DNA of 64,000 nt from NCBI GenBank assembly GCA_001730015.1, contig MDLA01000134.1, forward strand, positions 1 to 64,000. The letters run 5' to 3'. The position numbers were made by a program, and so were the translations under genes. A model generated the notes under the pieces. That model was not told the origin of the DNA, did no database searches, and saw only the letters and a list, made by a program, of their open reading frames with translations. The DNA is from Chromatiales bacterium (ex Bugula neritina AB1). GTDB lineage: Bacteria > Pseudomonadota > Gammaproteobacteria > Granulosicoccales > Granulosicoccaceae. Shown here piece after piece: positions 41,140 through 49,897 of the stretch (position 1 is the first letter of the stretch; every line of letters starts with the position of its first letter).

Positions 41140-42405
41140 ATGAAAAAACAGGCTAGAGAGAACGTGGTTGCATTCTGCCCGACGCAACAGCAGTGGCCAC
41201 AGGTCGGGCGTGCAATCTGCGATGGCTTCGGAGAAATTAACTGGCAGGAAGAATCAGAACGTGATCATCTGCGGCCGGAGTCAAGGCGAATTGGCGTCTC
41301 GCATGGTGAAGAAATATTCGGTGGAGCCTTTGCCTATGATTTTCAAATGTCATTGCCAGGCGGCGCTATTGTGCCAGTTTCCGGTCTCGCCGGAGTAGGA
41401 ATATCCCCGCCTTTTCAAGGCTGCGGCGGGCTGCATAAAATCATGGATAAGCACCTTGAGCAAAGCAGAACCCACCGGGATGCAGCTTCTGTGCTGATGG
41501 CGTCGGAGTCAGGCATCTATAAGCGCTACGGCTACGGCGCGGCCACTGAAATGGCTGTGTGGCAGTTGAAAACCCGTGAATTCGGTCTGCTCGATGGCCA
41601 CCTTGAGTCCGGCCGGGTCCGGCTGATGCACGATACTGCCAAGGCAATTGCGGAAGTTTCAGCCATTTACCAGGCGAGTGTGCTTCAGGGTAATGGAGCG
41701 TTGCAACGCTCCGATGAATGGTGGCCGATGATCATTGGCAGCAAAACCCGAACCTGGTTCGGCGGTGGCGAGCAGTTTGTTGTTGTTCATTATACGGATA
41801 AAAACGTGGCAGATGCCTATGCCTTGTATACCCTGAAGGAATCGCCTGGTACGGAAGCGGGACACGGTTGCATCAGTAACACCTGTACGGTAAATGAGTT
41901 GGTGGCGCTGGATATGAGCGCGGAAATTTCAATGCTGAGTTACCTGCAATCGATTGCCTGGGTTCGCGAGCTGATATGGGACTTCGGCCCGATCAATCCA
42001 CGGGTTCGGTTCGCCATGAAAGATCCGCGGCAACTGCGACAACGCGCCCGAATAGACATGATGTGGCTACGACCGCTGGATCTGCCGGCACTCCTGAATG
42101 GCAGAACCTACTTTAGTGATGGCGAAGTGCTGCTGAACTATACCGACCCGGTATTTTCCGACCTGAGCGGATTCTGGTGGCTTAAAGTAGAGGGGGGTGT
42201 AGGAGATGTTACCAAACTAACAAGTGGTGATCAGGGGCTGGCTGTCGATATTGATTGCAGCGCACTCGGGATGGTGCTGACCGGCGGCACACGGGTTTGC
42301 GAGTTAGCTTCCTCAGGGATTATCCGGGGTACTGATGACGCGATTCATTTATTGGATCGGTTGCTGTTAACTGATCTTGTCCCCTTTAATCTAAACAAAT
42401 TCTAA
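41140..42405 (+). CDS. Eis-like GNAT family N-acetyltransferase
   Basis: A 421-residue protein of the Eis family: an N-terminal GNAT domain, a second GNAT-like domain and a C-terminal sterol-carrier-like domain. Key segments are VSGLAGVGISPPFQGCGGLH (acetyl-CoA loop), ASVLMASESGIYKRYGYGAA (acceptor-side Tyr region) and the free C-terminus NKF, used by Eis as general base. The acetyl-CoA loop has Gln where many have Arg. Eis enzymes acetylate amines of aminoglycosides or peptides. The role here is unknown, but a resistance or modification function is possible. Start ATG 41140. Divergent from the PBP1B gene. Confidence 0.87.
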   Translation: MKKQARENVVAFCPTQQQWPQVGRAICDGFGEINWQEESERDHLRPESRRIGVSHGEEIFGGAFAYDFQMSLPGGAIVPVSGLAGVGISPPFQGCGGLHKIMDKHLEQSRTHRDAASVLMASESGIYKRYGYGAATEMAVWQLKTREFGLLDGHLESGRVRLMHDTAKAIAEVSAIYQASVLQGNGALQRSDEWWPMIIGSKTRTWFGGGEQFVVVHYTDKNVADAYALYTLKESPGTEAGHGCISNTCTVNELVALDMSAEISMLSYLQSIAWVRELIWDFGPINPRVRFAMKDPRQLRQRARIDMMWLRPLDLPALLNGRTYFSDGEVLLNYTDPVFSDLSGFWWLKVEGGVGDVTKLTSGDQGLAVDIDCSALGMVLTGGTRVCELASSGIIRGTDDAIHLLDRLLLTDLVPFNLNKF

Positions 42406-42458
42406 AATGCTCACAGAGCGGGTGACAGGCTAACTGAGGTGTGTTGTAGGGGTTTTAT

Positions 42459-42518
42459 ATGTCATGACATTGTTTTGTTCGAAAGATCATGGTAGGGTGT
42501 TTTTTAATGTCATGACGT
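42459..42518. promoter_or_regulatory. Two copies of a 12-bp palindrome before the CBM9-like gene
   Basis: ATGTCATGACAT at 42459-42470 is a perfect palindrome. ATGTCATGACGT at 42507-42518 is a one-base variant, 48 bp downstream. Both lie between the Eis-like gene and the start of the CBM9-like gene at 42532. Two equal sites in one promoter region are a strong sign of an operator for a dimeric regulator, possibly with looping or activation plus repression. The regulator is not visible in the window. Confidence 0.6.
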
Positions 42519-42531
42519 AAAGTGGGTTGCG

Positions 42532-43635
42532 ATGAGAATTAAGTTGGGTTGCTTTGCTCTATTGTTAAGTGTAGCGGTAATTGGTTGCGGAGGCTCGGGT
42601 AGTTCAAATGGGTCAGCAGATGAAAGTGTCGGTGGTGTTTCTGCGCCAGTGTTCAACGATGATCTTTCGCCGGGAGCGGGTGTGGTTACACCGATTGAAA
42701 CAGCAGAGCCGGGCGATCCGCGGGTCGAGCTTGCCTCACCGAACGATTCCGGAAGCACAATAGATAGAAAATTTTGTCAGGAAACGGTTCGCGCCGTTAG
42801 TTATGAGGCGTACTGCAGTGTTGATCTGGTGAATTGCAGTTTTCGCGAGGGTTATTATGTACCTCAGCCCGCTGGTGGGTTTGGCTGGGATGGAAATCGA
42901 GTTTGCGATCTGTCGCAGAGTTATGGTGTCGATTCTATAGAGGTACTCGTGCCGTATATTCGCCGGCGGCCGGATATAGATGGTAACTGGACGGCACAAT
43001 GGCGGGACGGCGCAATTGCAGCAACGGTGAACTATGAAACCCGGCGAAATAATATTGATAACCTTTTGCTGTCGCCAGTGGCGGATTATCTTGACGGCGC
43101 GGGTTACTCCACCTGGACGGCGATGCACGACGGTACAAATTTGTATCTTGGTGTGCGAGTGTCTTCAGACTATATAAACAGTTCTATTGTCGATTCAGAT
43201 GAACCCTGGCACGATGATTCTATCGAAATCTATATCGACGGCAACAACAGCAAAACAGAAGAATATGATGGTGTTGATGATTTTCAGATTCTGCTGACAG
43301 CAGAATCTGAACACTGGCAGCCTGCGTTGTCTGAGTTGTCGGCACCCGGACTTGGAATATTCTATAGAGCGAGCGTTTCAGGCAGAGGCCATGTGTACTA
43401 TGAGGTGTCAATTAATCTGGAATCAGCTGGTATTGTTCCCGGTAGAGCCTTTGGTTTTGATGTGCACATAAACGAGGATGACAATGGCGGTGACAGAGAT
43501 GCAAAATGGGCCTGGTTCGAAAAATCCGGTAATGACCGGAGCTGGTATCGCCCCGATGTTTTTGGCACATTGATGCTGACTGACTGTGACGATCGGACAA
43601 GCTGTGGCAGTTATCAGGTTTTATCAGGTGATTAA
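42532..43635 (+). CDS. CBM9-like carbohydrate-binding lipoprotein
   Basis: A 367-residue lipoprotein: signal sequence with lipobox VAVIGCGGSGSS, then a Ser/Gly/Asp-rich linker to about residue 75 and a Cys-containing stretch. The C-terminal 230 residues look like a CBM9/DOMON-type sugar-binding beta-sandwich: RRPDIDGNWTAQWRDG, WTAMHDGTNLYLGVRVS, DEPWHDDSIEIYIDGNNSKT and AFGFDVHINEDDNGGDRDAK. These are the 'D..L.V.V.D.......W..D..EI.ID' pattern of CBM9. It probably binds polysaccharide or a sugar at the cell surface. Two ATGTCATGACAT-type sites in front suggest regulated expression. Start ATG 42532. Confidence 0.85.
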   Translation: MRIKLGCFALLLSVAVIGCGGSGSSNGSADESVGGVSAPVFNDDLSPGAGVVTPIETAEPGDPRVELASPNDSGSTIDRKFCQETVRAVSYEAYCSVDLVNCSFREGYYVPQPAGGFGWDGNRVCDLSQSYGVDSIEVLVPYIRRRPDIDGNWTAQWRDGAIAATVNYETRRNNIDNLLLSPVADYLDGAGYSTWTAMHDGTNLYLGVRVSSDYINSSIVDSDEPWHDDSIEIYIDGNNSKTEEYDGVDDFQILLTAESEHWQPALSELSAPGLGIFYRASVSGRGHVYYEVSINLESAGIVPGRAFGFDVHINEDDNGGDRDAKWAWFEKSGNDRSWYRPDVFGTLMLTDCDDRTSCGSYQVLSGD

Positions 43636-43681
43636 GTGGTTGCTTCCTGCCTGAATTTATAGGAACCGGGGGCGGTTAGTC

Positions 43682-44491
43682 TTACTTGCACTGCAGAGCA
43701 CGTTGCACGGTGTCTGCACTGGTATCGTTTGCGTAAATTTCGGTGGTAATGGATTTGTTGCGATACCGTGCGATTAGAGTATTTTCCCAGTGGGTATCCG
43801 GCAATACCATTTCCACACCATCGCCACAGTGACGAATGCCACCGGTTATCGTGTTTTCACCAATCCGGTGATTTGAAAACCCGTCCATCGCAACCACCAG
43901 TTCAGGTACTTCATTAGCAAATGACCAGATTTTTAAGATGCCGCCTATATGTGGGGTTTCGACATAGGCTACATCGGCAATATTGTCACCGGTAAAATCG
44001 GCTATGCCAACCGGGGCGAGCCACCGGAACGCTCTGCCTATATAGGGTGTGCTTGCCAGCTTGAGCAGTTGGCCTTCCTCGGTCCCGTAGATCGCCAGTG
44101 ACGCGCCAAGTTCACGATGGCTTTCAATTACTACAACATCATTAACACCGTCACCGGTTACGTCGCCGATTCTCGGGGTGACATCTTCGAATACTGAACT
44201 ACCGGGTAAACGGATCGCAGCAGCGCAGGTATCTTTACCTTGCACCTCTGCATACAGCACGTTGGCTTCGACGGTGTCGCCGAGAACACCGTGCGCATAA
44301 TCGGTAGTGGCATCGCCGTACCAGGCCTTGCTAACGCCGGTGCTGCCTGATGCCGCTATAGCCTCACCTGCATCTGCCGGGCCGGTCAGATAGGTGCATT
44401 CCTGTGCCTGAACGGATGCACTTAATGGAAAGATCAGCAAGAATGCCAACGCTATTTTATTAGCCAGGGGCTTTTTAGTTGATACAGTCAT
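43682..44491 (-). CDS. Secreted FG-GAP/VCBS-like repeat protein
   Basis: A 269-residue protein with a cleavable signal peptide (IALAFLLIFPLSASVQAQE). It has FG-GAP/VCBS-type repeats, seen in RIGDVTGDGVNDVVVIESHR and GIADFTGDNIADVAYVETPH, each with the D-x-(D/N)-x-D calcium-binding pattern. This suggests a partial beta-propeller. It is secreted or periplasmic, and the function is unknown. It follows the aldo/keto reductase gene with no gap: that gene's TGA is directly followed by this ATG. The pair is probably translated from one mRNA, although no functional link is obvious. Confidence 0.85.
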   Translation of the reverse strand: MTVSTKKPLANKIALAFLLIFPLSASVQAQECTYLTGPADAGEAIAASGSTGVSKAWYGDATTDYAHGVLGDTVEANVLYAEVQGKDTCAAAIRLPGSSVFEDVTPRIGDVTGDGVNDVVVIESHRELGASLAIYGTEEGQLLKLASTPYIGRAFRWLAPVGIADFTGDNIADVAYVETPHIGGILKIWSFANEVPELVVAMDGFSNHRIGENTITGGIRHCGDGVEMVLPDTHWENTLIARYRNKSITTEIYANDTSADTVQRALQCK

Positions 44492-45427
44492 TCAGGGTCG
44501 AAAATACTTTATGCAGTTGGGTCGAGCCAGTTCCCAGCCGTGATCCAGTGCCGCGACAATGTTGTCGGGTAGTGCGGGTTGCTGGAGGGCCGCCAGGTTC
44601 TGTTCAAAGTGGGTTTTCGCGCTTGCACCGATAATTATTGCGTCGCCGTTACCTGTTTGCAAATCAGAGTGATGCTTCAACCAGCGCAGAGCAGCGTTGG
44701 CCGGTTGAATATTCTGCTCTTTGCATGCAGCGCTGAAAGCGTTGATTGCTTCGAAGTAGTCGGGCTTCCAATAACGCTCAAGGTACTGAACGTTGCCGTC
44801 GAACCGGCCTTTTCCGGGGGTCTTGTTGAGATCGAGGTGCTTGCCGCTCAGCATGCCGCCGGCGAGCGGGTTATACACATAGAAAGCGATGTTGTAATTT
44901 TGCAGACATAGCAATAGCTCGCGTTCAACATCTCGTGTTAATGCGTTATACATTCCCTGGTAGACAACCGGCAGCATCCAGTCTTCCTGTCGGCAGATTT
45001 CCGAAATTTCAGCTACCTGCCACGCGGAATAATTGCTGAGACCAAAGCGCTCAAAACGACCTGCTTCATAGTGTTTGTGGACGGCGGCCAGTGTCGCCCG
45101 TATTGGTACATCAAGATCCGGCTGGTGCAGATAAAGTAAGTCGACACGGTCCACTCCCATTCGTTGCAATGAGGTTAAAAACTGCTGATCAACCGAATCT
45201 GCACCGAGGCCGCCGGCCAGCGGGTTGACCTTCGTGGCGAGTCTGCAGCCGTTCAGTATATTGCGACTATTAAGGTCACCGAGTAGCTCCTCGGTTTTGC
45301 CATCATTGTATACATATGCGGAATCAAGCTCATCGAAGCCCGCGTCGCGGAACGTGGTGATCATTTGTGCCGATGTATCGTGATCAACCTGGCTGGCAAA
45401 CGTCATTGTGCCGAGAATGCATTGCAT
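44492..45427 (-). CDS. Aldo/keto reductase (AKR7-like)
   Basis: Start ATG 45427 (MQCILGTMTFASQ), with AGGGAG ten bases upstream; the frame is open to 45520 but that part is not protein-like. The 311-residue enzyme has the AKR tetrad: Asp and Tyr in DELDSAYVYN near residues 36-41, Lys in LATKVNP near 67 and His in LLYLHQPD near 99. The pattern resembles AKR7A (aflatoxin or succinic semialdehyde reductases). It reduces aldehydes with NADPH. Next on the strand is the FG-GAP-like gene, with stop and start codons touching. Confidence 0.9.
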   Translation of the reverse strand: MQCILGTMTFASQVDHDTSAQMITTFRDAGFDELDSAYVYNDGKTEELLGDLNSRNILNGCRLATKVNPLAGGLGADSVDQQFLTSLQRMGVDRVDLLYLHQPDLDVPIRATLAAVHKHYEAGRFERFGLSNYSAWQVAEISEICRQEDWMLPVVYQGMYNALTRDVERELLLCLQNYNIAFYVYNPLAGGMLSGKHLDLNKTPGKGRFDGNVQYLERYWKPDYFEAINAFSAACKEQNIQPANAALRWLKHHSDLQTGNGDAIIIGASAKTHFEQNLAALQQPALPDNIVAALDHGWELARPNCIKYFRP

Positions 45428-45555
45428 GTTGATACTCCCTGTTGTTGGTTGGCGGGTTGCTAACGGGTTTCTGGTCGCTGCTGTCAGCTGACAGGCAACA
45501 ACAGATAATACAGCATGCACGCCTGCAACTGACGCCGTGTTGAAACTGGTTTAGT

Positions 45556-45705
45556 CATGGGTAAGATGATATCTCGCTTGATTTTTGATTCCGCAATAAA
45601 TTTTGTCTCTTGCAAACATCAGTAGGTATCTGATGCGAGAACAAAATTTCACTGTGAAAGTAAATCCCGGCGCGACCTGCTCGCCATCCAGTTAATAAAT
45701 CGGGT
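45556..45705 (-). repeat. Dispersed palindromic repeat, copy C (diverged, MITE-like)
   Basis: Read on the minus strand, the core is GTTCTCGCATCAGATACCTA, then CTGATGTTTGCAAGAG, clearly related to copies A, B and D but with more changes. Its inner arms are AAATTTTGT (45598-45606) and ACAAAATTT (45641-45649), still perfectly paired although different from copy A's arms. The outer ends are weak. It lies between the divergent AKR7-like and KefF/G-like genes. Confidence 0.7.
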
Positions 45706-45773
45706 TACCATAGCAACTGCGGTGGTCGCGTTGCTTACAGCGATACCGGTTTACTTCACATGCGGAAATCCCT

Positions 45774-46388
45774 ATGGCCAGAGTTCTGGTTAATTACGCA
45801 CATCCCGGGCAGCGCCACTCCAGAGTCAACAGTACGCTTGCCCGGCGTGCCGCTTTGCTTGATGGTATTACCTTTGTCGATCTGTATTCGCGCTACCCGC
45901 GTTTCAATATTGACATTGATCTTGAGCAGCAGCGGTTGCTGGAACACGACATCATCGTTTTGCAGTTTCCGATCTACTGGTATTCCACTCCATCGCTACT
46001 GAAAGAGTGGCAGGATCTGGTGCTTGAATACGGATTTGCCTATGGCCCGGGAGGGGACAAGCTGGCCGGCAAAAGCCTGTTACTAGCGGTGACGGCAGGC
46101 GGGGCCAAATCTGCCTATTGCACCGATGGCAGCAATCGGTGTGAGCTCAGAGACTTGCTGTCCCCGCTTGAGCAAACCGCTGGCCTTTGCAAAATGAACT
46201 TTCTACCCCCCTATGTTTTGTACAACGCTCACCAGGCGCGAGGTGCCAGTGAGGGCCTGTCACATGCCCATGCCTACGAAGAGCTGTTGTCAGGGTTGCG
46301 TGATGATCGAATAAACTTCGATGCGATAAACGGGCAGGCTGATTTTGGCTTTGCGCAGTTGCCTGCGTTGCTAGAGGAGTACAGGTAG
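45774..46388 (+). CDS. Flavodoxin-fold NAD(P)H oxidoreductase, KefF/KefG-like ancillary protein
   Basis: A 204-residue flavoprotein of the NQO1/KefF/KefG type. RVLVNYAHPGQRHSRVN is the FMN-binding start, IIVLQFPIYWYSTPSLLKEW is the characteristic 'P.YWYS.P..LK.W' segment near residue 65, and LLLAVTAGG follows. Its TAG stop overlaps the GTG of the KefC-like antiporter gene (46388). In E. coli, KefF and KefG are regulators that bind their Kef channel and are needed for full activity. The one here should do the same. Assignment to F or G is not certain. Start ATG 45774. Confidence 0.9.
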   Translation: MARVLVNYAHPGQRHSRVNSTLARRAALLDGITFVDLYSRYPRFNIDIDLEQQRLLEHDIIVLQFPIYWYSTPSLLKEWQDLVLEYGFAYGPGGDKLAGKSLLLAVTAGGAKSAYCTDGSNRCELRDLLSPLEQTAGLCKMNFLPPYVLYNAHQARGASEGLSHAHAYEELLSGLRDDRINFDAINGQADFGFAQLPALLEEYR

Positions 46389-48337
46389 TGACCGACGGTT
46401 TTCTGTTTCAGGCGTTTATCTACCTGTGTGCATCGGTTATCGCAGTTCCACTTGCCAAGCGGCTCGGACTGGGGTCGGTCCTTGGTTACCTGATTGCCGG
46501 TGTGTTGATCGGGCCCGTCATTGGTCTGGTTGGTACGGAAACACAGGAGATACAGCATTTTGCAGAGTTTGGCGTGGTGATGATGCTGTTTCTGGTTGGT
46601 CTTGAGCTGGAGCCCAGGGCGTTGTGGGAAATGCGCGGTCGCCTGCTGGGTCTGGGGGGCTTGCAGGTTCTGTTGACCACCGCCGCAGTCACAATGGCTG
46701 TCATGGCAAGTGGTCAGCCGTGGTCGATTGCTCTGGCCGTGGGACTGGTTATGTCGCTTTCTTCAACTGCCATCGTTTTGCAGACACTGAATGAGAAGGG
46801 CCAGATGAAATCGGATGGCGGACAGGCAAGCTTTTCGGTGCTGTTGTTTCAGGATATAGCGGTTATTGCCATGCTTGCACTCATTCCGTTGTTGGCAGTG
46901 CCTGAACTGAGCGAGGCGCTGCATCATTCTGCTGATGACGGTCATGGTGGAAGAAGCGTTCTAGGCGGGCTGATGGGGTGGCAGGTTGCGGTTGTTAACT
47001 TGCTGGCTATTGCCGTGGTGGTTGTCGGCGGGCACTACCTGAGCCGGCCATTGTTCAGATTCATTGCTGGTTCAAAACTGCGTGAGATGTTTACGGCCGT
47101 GGCTTTGCTGCTGATTATTGGCATTGCTCTGTTGATGACGCTTGTGGGTTTGTCGCCGGCACTGGGAACTTTTCTAGCCGGTGTGGTTCTGGCGAACAGT
47201 GAGTACCGCCATGAATTGGAAAGCAGTATAGAACCGTTTAAAGGGTTGCTGTTGGGGTTGTTTTTTATCACCGTCGGGGCTGGTATCGATTTCGGGTTAT
47301 TGTTTGGCGATTTTGTACAGATTCTGGGGTATACCTTCGGACTTATTGTGGTCAAGGCGTCGATCCTTTTCATACTGGCTGTGTTATTCAAGGTGCGCGG
47401 AAGTGATCGCTGGTTGTTCTCTCTGGGACTTGCGCAGGCAGGTGAATTCGGCTTCGTGTTGTTGTCGTTCTCTGTGCAGAATGCGGTAGTGCCTGCTGCA
47501 CTCGGGGATCAGCTTCTGCTGGTTGTTGCTCTTTCGATGCTGCTAACACCAGCGCTATTCGTATTCTTTGATAAAGTGATACTGGCCCGCCTTGATCAGG
47601 GGCAGAGTCGCGATGCGGATGAAATAGCCGAGAAAGGTAAAATTGTTATTGCCGGACTGGGGCGGTTTGGTCAGATTGTTAATCGCATTCTGCTGGCAAG
47701 TGGCTATAAAACAGTAGTGCTTGAGCATCGTGCTGACACCATAGACGGTTTGCGCAAGTTTGGTGTGGCATCCTATTTCGGCGATGCTACGCGCCCTGAT
47801 TTATTACATTCTGCCGGCCTGGAGGAGGCCAGTTTGCTGGTGGTTGCTATTGATGAACGCGAACCGGCGCTGGAATTGGTCCAGTACGCGAAACGCGTTA
47901 ATCCGGGTATTCATGTTGTTGCGCGGGTCTTTGACCGTAACCACGTTTATCAGATGTATCAGGCAGGTGCCGATGATATTGTGCGTGAGGTTTTCGATAG
48001 CTCGGTGCGGGCAGCACGATATGCGTTGGAGGCACTGGGTGAGCATCCATTTGAAGCCCAGAAAAGTACCACAGTGTTTGTGAAACGCGACCGTGAAGGT
48101 CTGCGAGAACTGGCGGCACTGTGGGACCCTGAGGTTCCGTCAATTGAAAATAGACCTTATATAGAAAAATCAAAGGAAGTGGCAAAAAGACTGGAAGACG
48201 CGCTGCTGGGAATGAGTGAATCAAAACACGATGAATTTGGCCGCGGCTGGGTAACACCCGGTCGCGCTGCTGATTCCACCTCTTCGGATCAGCCAGTTGC
48301 AACAACGGCTGACAATTCCGAAAGACAGGGCGGTTGA
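46388..48337 (+). CDS. kefC: KefB/KefC-type glutathione-regulated potassium-efflux antiporter
   Basis: A 649-residue protein: an N-terminal CPA2 antiporter with about 12-13 membrane helices, a linker, and a C-terminal RCK/TrkA-N domain. The membrane part has YLIAGVLIGPVIGLVGTETQ, LFQDIAVIAMLALIPLLAVP (with the Asp of CPA2 exchangers) and QAGEFGFVLLSFS. The RCK domain from about residue 415 has IVIAGLGRFGQIVNRILLAS (NAD(H)/glutathione-binding loop) and YFGDATRPDLLHSAGLEEAS. It exchanges K+ for H+ to protect against toxic electrophiles. It starts at GTG 46388, overlapping the KefF/G gene's stop, so both are translated together. Confidence 0.92.
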   Translation: MTDGFLFQAFIYLCASVIAVPLAKRLGLGSVLGYLIAGVLIGPVIGLVGTETQEIQHFAEFGVVMMLFLVGLELEPRALWEMRGRLLGLGGLQVLLTTAAVTMAVMASGQPWSIALAVGLVMSLSSTAIVLQTLNEKGQMKSDGGQASFSVLLFQDIAVIAMLALIPLLAVPELSEALHHSADDGHGGRSVLGGLMGWQVAVVNLLAIAVVVVGGHYLSRPLFRFIAGSKLREMFTAVALLLIIGIALLMTLVGLSPALGTFLAGVVLANSEYRHELESSIEPFKGLLLGLFFITVGAGIDFGLLFGDFVQILGYTFGLIVVKASILFILAVLFKVRGSDRWLFSLGLAQAGEFGFVLLSFSVQNAVVPAALGDQLLLVVALSMLLTPALFVFFDKVILARLDQGQSRDADEIAEKGKIVIAGLGRFGQIVNRILLASGYKTVVLEHRADTIDGLRKFGVASYFGDATRPDLLHSAGLEEASLLVVAIDEREPALELVQYAKRVNPGIHVVARVFDRNHVYQMYQAGADDIVREVFDSSVRAARYALEALGEHPFEAQKSTTVFVKRDREGLRELAALWDPEVPSIENRPYIEKSKEVAKRLEDALLGMSESKHDEFGRGWVTPGRAADSTSSDQPVATTADNSERQGG

Positions 48338-48341
48338 AGGC

Positions 48342-49730
48342 GTGAGTGAGGAAGCTGCATTTGTTCGCGGCAGTCTGGTGCGCCACGTATCGATAATGTC
48401 GTTTACTTCAAGTATTGGTCTGATGGCCATTTTTGCAGTGGATCTGATCGATATGCTGTTCATTGCCATGCTCGGCAACCCGGCGCTTGCAGCAGCAATC
48501 GGTTATTCCGGTACGGTGCTTTTTTTTACGACCTCTATCGGTATAGGTTTTTCTATAGCTGCGGGTGTGCTGGTTGCGCGGGCAATAGGTGCTGGTCAGC
48601 CAGACCAGGCTGCCGGGAATGCCAGCAGTGTGGTGGTGGTTGGTGTACTGATTTCAGTGGTAACAGTTCTTTGTGTATTTTTATTTATGCCGGATCTGTT
48701 GGATTTACTGGGCGCGCAAGGTGAAACGCGAGCTCTGGCGGTGAGTTATCTGTCGATCATACTGCCTTCTATGCCGTTGCTGATGGCCGCCATGGTTGCT
48801 ATGGCTGTGCTTCGAGCGCACGGTGATGCAAAGCGAGCAACGCTCGCAACTCTGGCGGGTGGTGTTGTCAATGCGGCGTTGGATCCGCTGTTAATTTTCT
48901 CTGCCGGTCTCGGGCTTGAAGGTGCGGCTGTCGCGTCGGTATTTGCTCGACTGACTATTTTTATTGCCGCGATATACCCCGCTATTAAAACCTATCGTGG
49001 TTTTGCCAGACCTTCTTTTAGTGCGTTACGGCGTGATTTCAGTTCAGTTTCTATAATTGGGGTTCCTGCCGTTCTGGCGAATATTGCAACACCGGTCGGG
49101 ACGGGTATCGTTACTCGCGAAATGGCCAGATTCGGAACTGATGCGGTAGCGGGTATGGCAATAATCGGCAGGCTTACTCCAGTGGCTTTTGCGGTGGTAT
49201 TTGCTTTATCCGGTGCTATAGGTCCAATTATCGGGCAGAATTTTGGCGCGGGCTTGCACGCGCGCGTACGTGCGGCCTTTTTAACGGCACTTGGATTCGT
49301 TAGTGTTTATGTCACTGTGGTGGCTCTGTTGTTGTATTTGCTGCGAGGGTTTGTTGTTAGTTTATTCGATGCCAGTGGCGAGACGCTCACTATTGTTTTG
49401 CTATTTTGTGGTCCGCTCGCGTTCGCTCAGCTTTTTAATGGTTGGGTGTTTGTTGGCAACGCCACCTTTAACAACCTTGGTCATCCGGTCTATTCAACAT
49501 GGGTTAACTGGGGCAGGCACACGGTGGGTACCTGGCTGCCCGTCGTGTTTTTCGCCTCGCTGTGGGGAGCTGCCGGAGTGCTGATCGGCCAAGCGCTGGG
49601 CGGGATTGTTTTTGCTGTGGTCACTGTCTGGCTGGCAATGAGAATGATGGATGGACAACTGCGTGCTGCTGCAAGTTTAGAGTTCAGTCAGCACCAGCGA
49701 ATGCACATTCTGGAATGTCGCCGGCACTAG
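48342..49730 (+). CDS. MATE family efflux transporter
   Basis: I choose GTG 48342 (VSEEAAFVRGSLVRH) because starting at 48297 would overlap the KefC gene more than needed. The protein has 462 residues and about 12 membrane helices in two similar halves. Typical MATE segments are HVSIMSFTSSIGLMAIFAVD, GVLVARAIGAGQPDQAAGNA ('GQ.......A' loop) and GPIIGQNFGAGLHARVRAAF. It uses an H+ or Na+ gradient to export organic cations or drugs. It starts 4 bp after the KefC stop, so it may be in the same transcript as the KefFC pair. Substrate unknown. Confidence 0.9.
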   Translation: MSEEAAFVRGSLVRHVSIMSFTSSIGLMAIFAVDLIDMLFIAMLGNPALAAAIGYSGTVLFFTTSIGIGFSIAAGVLVARAIGAGQPDQAAGNASSVVVVGVLISVVTVLCVFLFMPDLLDLLGAQGETRALAVSYLSIILPSMPLLMAAMVAMAVLRAHGDAKRATLATLAGGVVNAALDPLLIFSAGLGLEGAAVASVFARLTIFIAAIYPAIKTYRGFARPSFSALRRDFSSVSIIGVPAVLANIATPVGTGIVTREMARFGTDAVAGMAIIGRLTPVAFAVVFALSGAIGPIIGQNFGAGLHARVRAAFLTALGFVSVYVTVVALLLYLLRGFVVSLFDASGETLTIVLLFCGPLAFAQLFNGWVFVGNATFNNLGHPVYSTWVNWGRHTVGTWLPVVFFASLWGAAGVLIGQALGGIVFAVVTVWLAMRMMDGQLRAAASLEFSQHQRMHILECRRH

Positions 49731-49897
49731 TGTGTTTGTGAGTGTACGTGGGGACGACTTGGGTTCAGTCGGCAATGAGCAGATTCATCTATACCTGGTG
49801 GCGGGATATCAGTTCGGCTCTCTGCCTTTGGTTCCCATGTGATAGCATGATCTCTCTCCGCGATTGCGCCTATCGAGAGCCCAGAGGAAGCAGGCAA

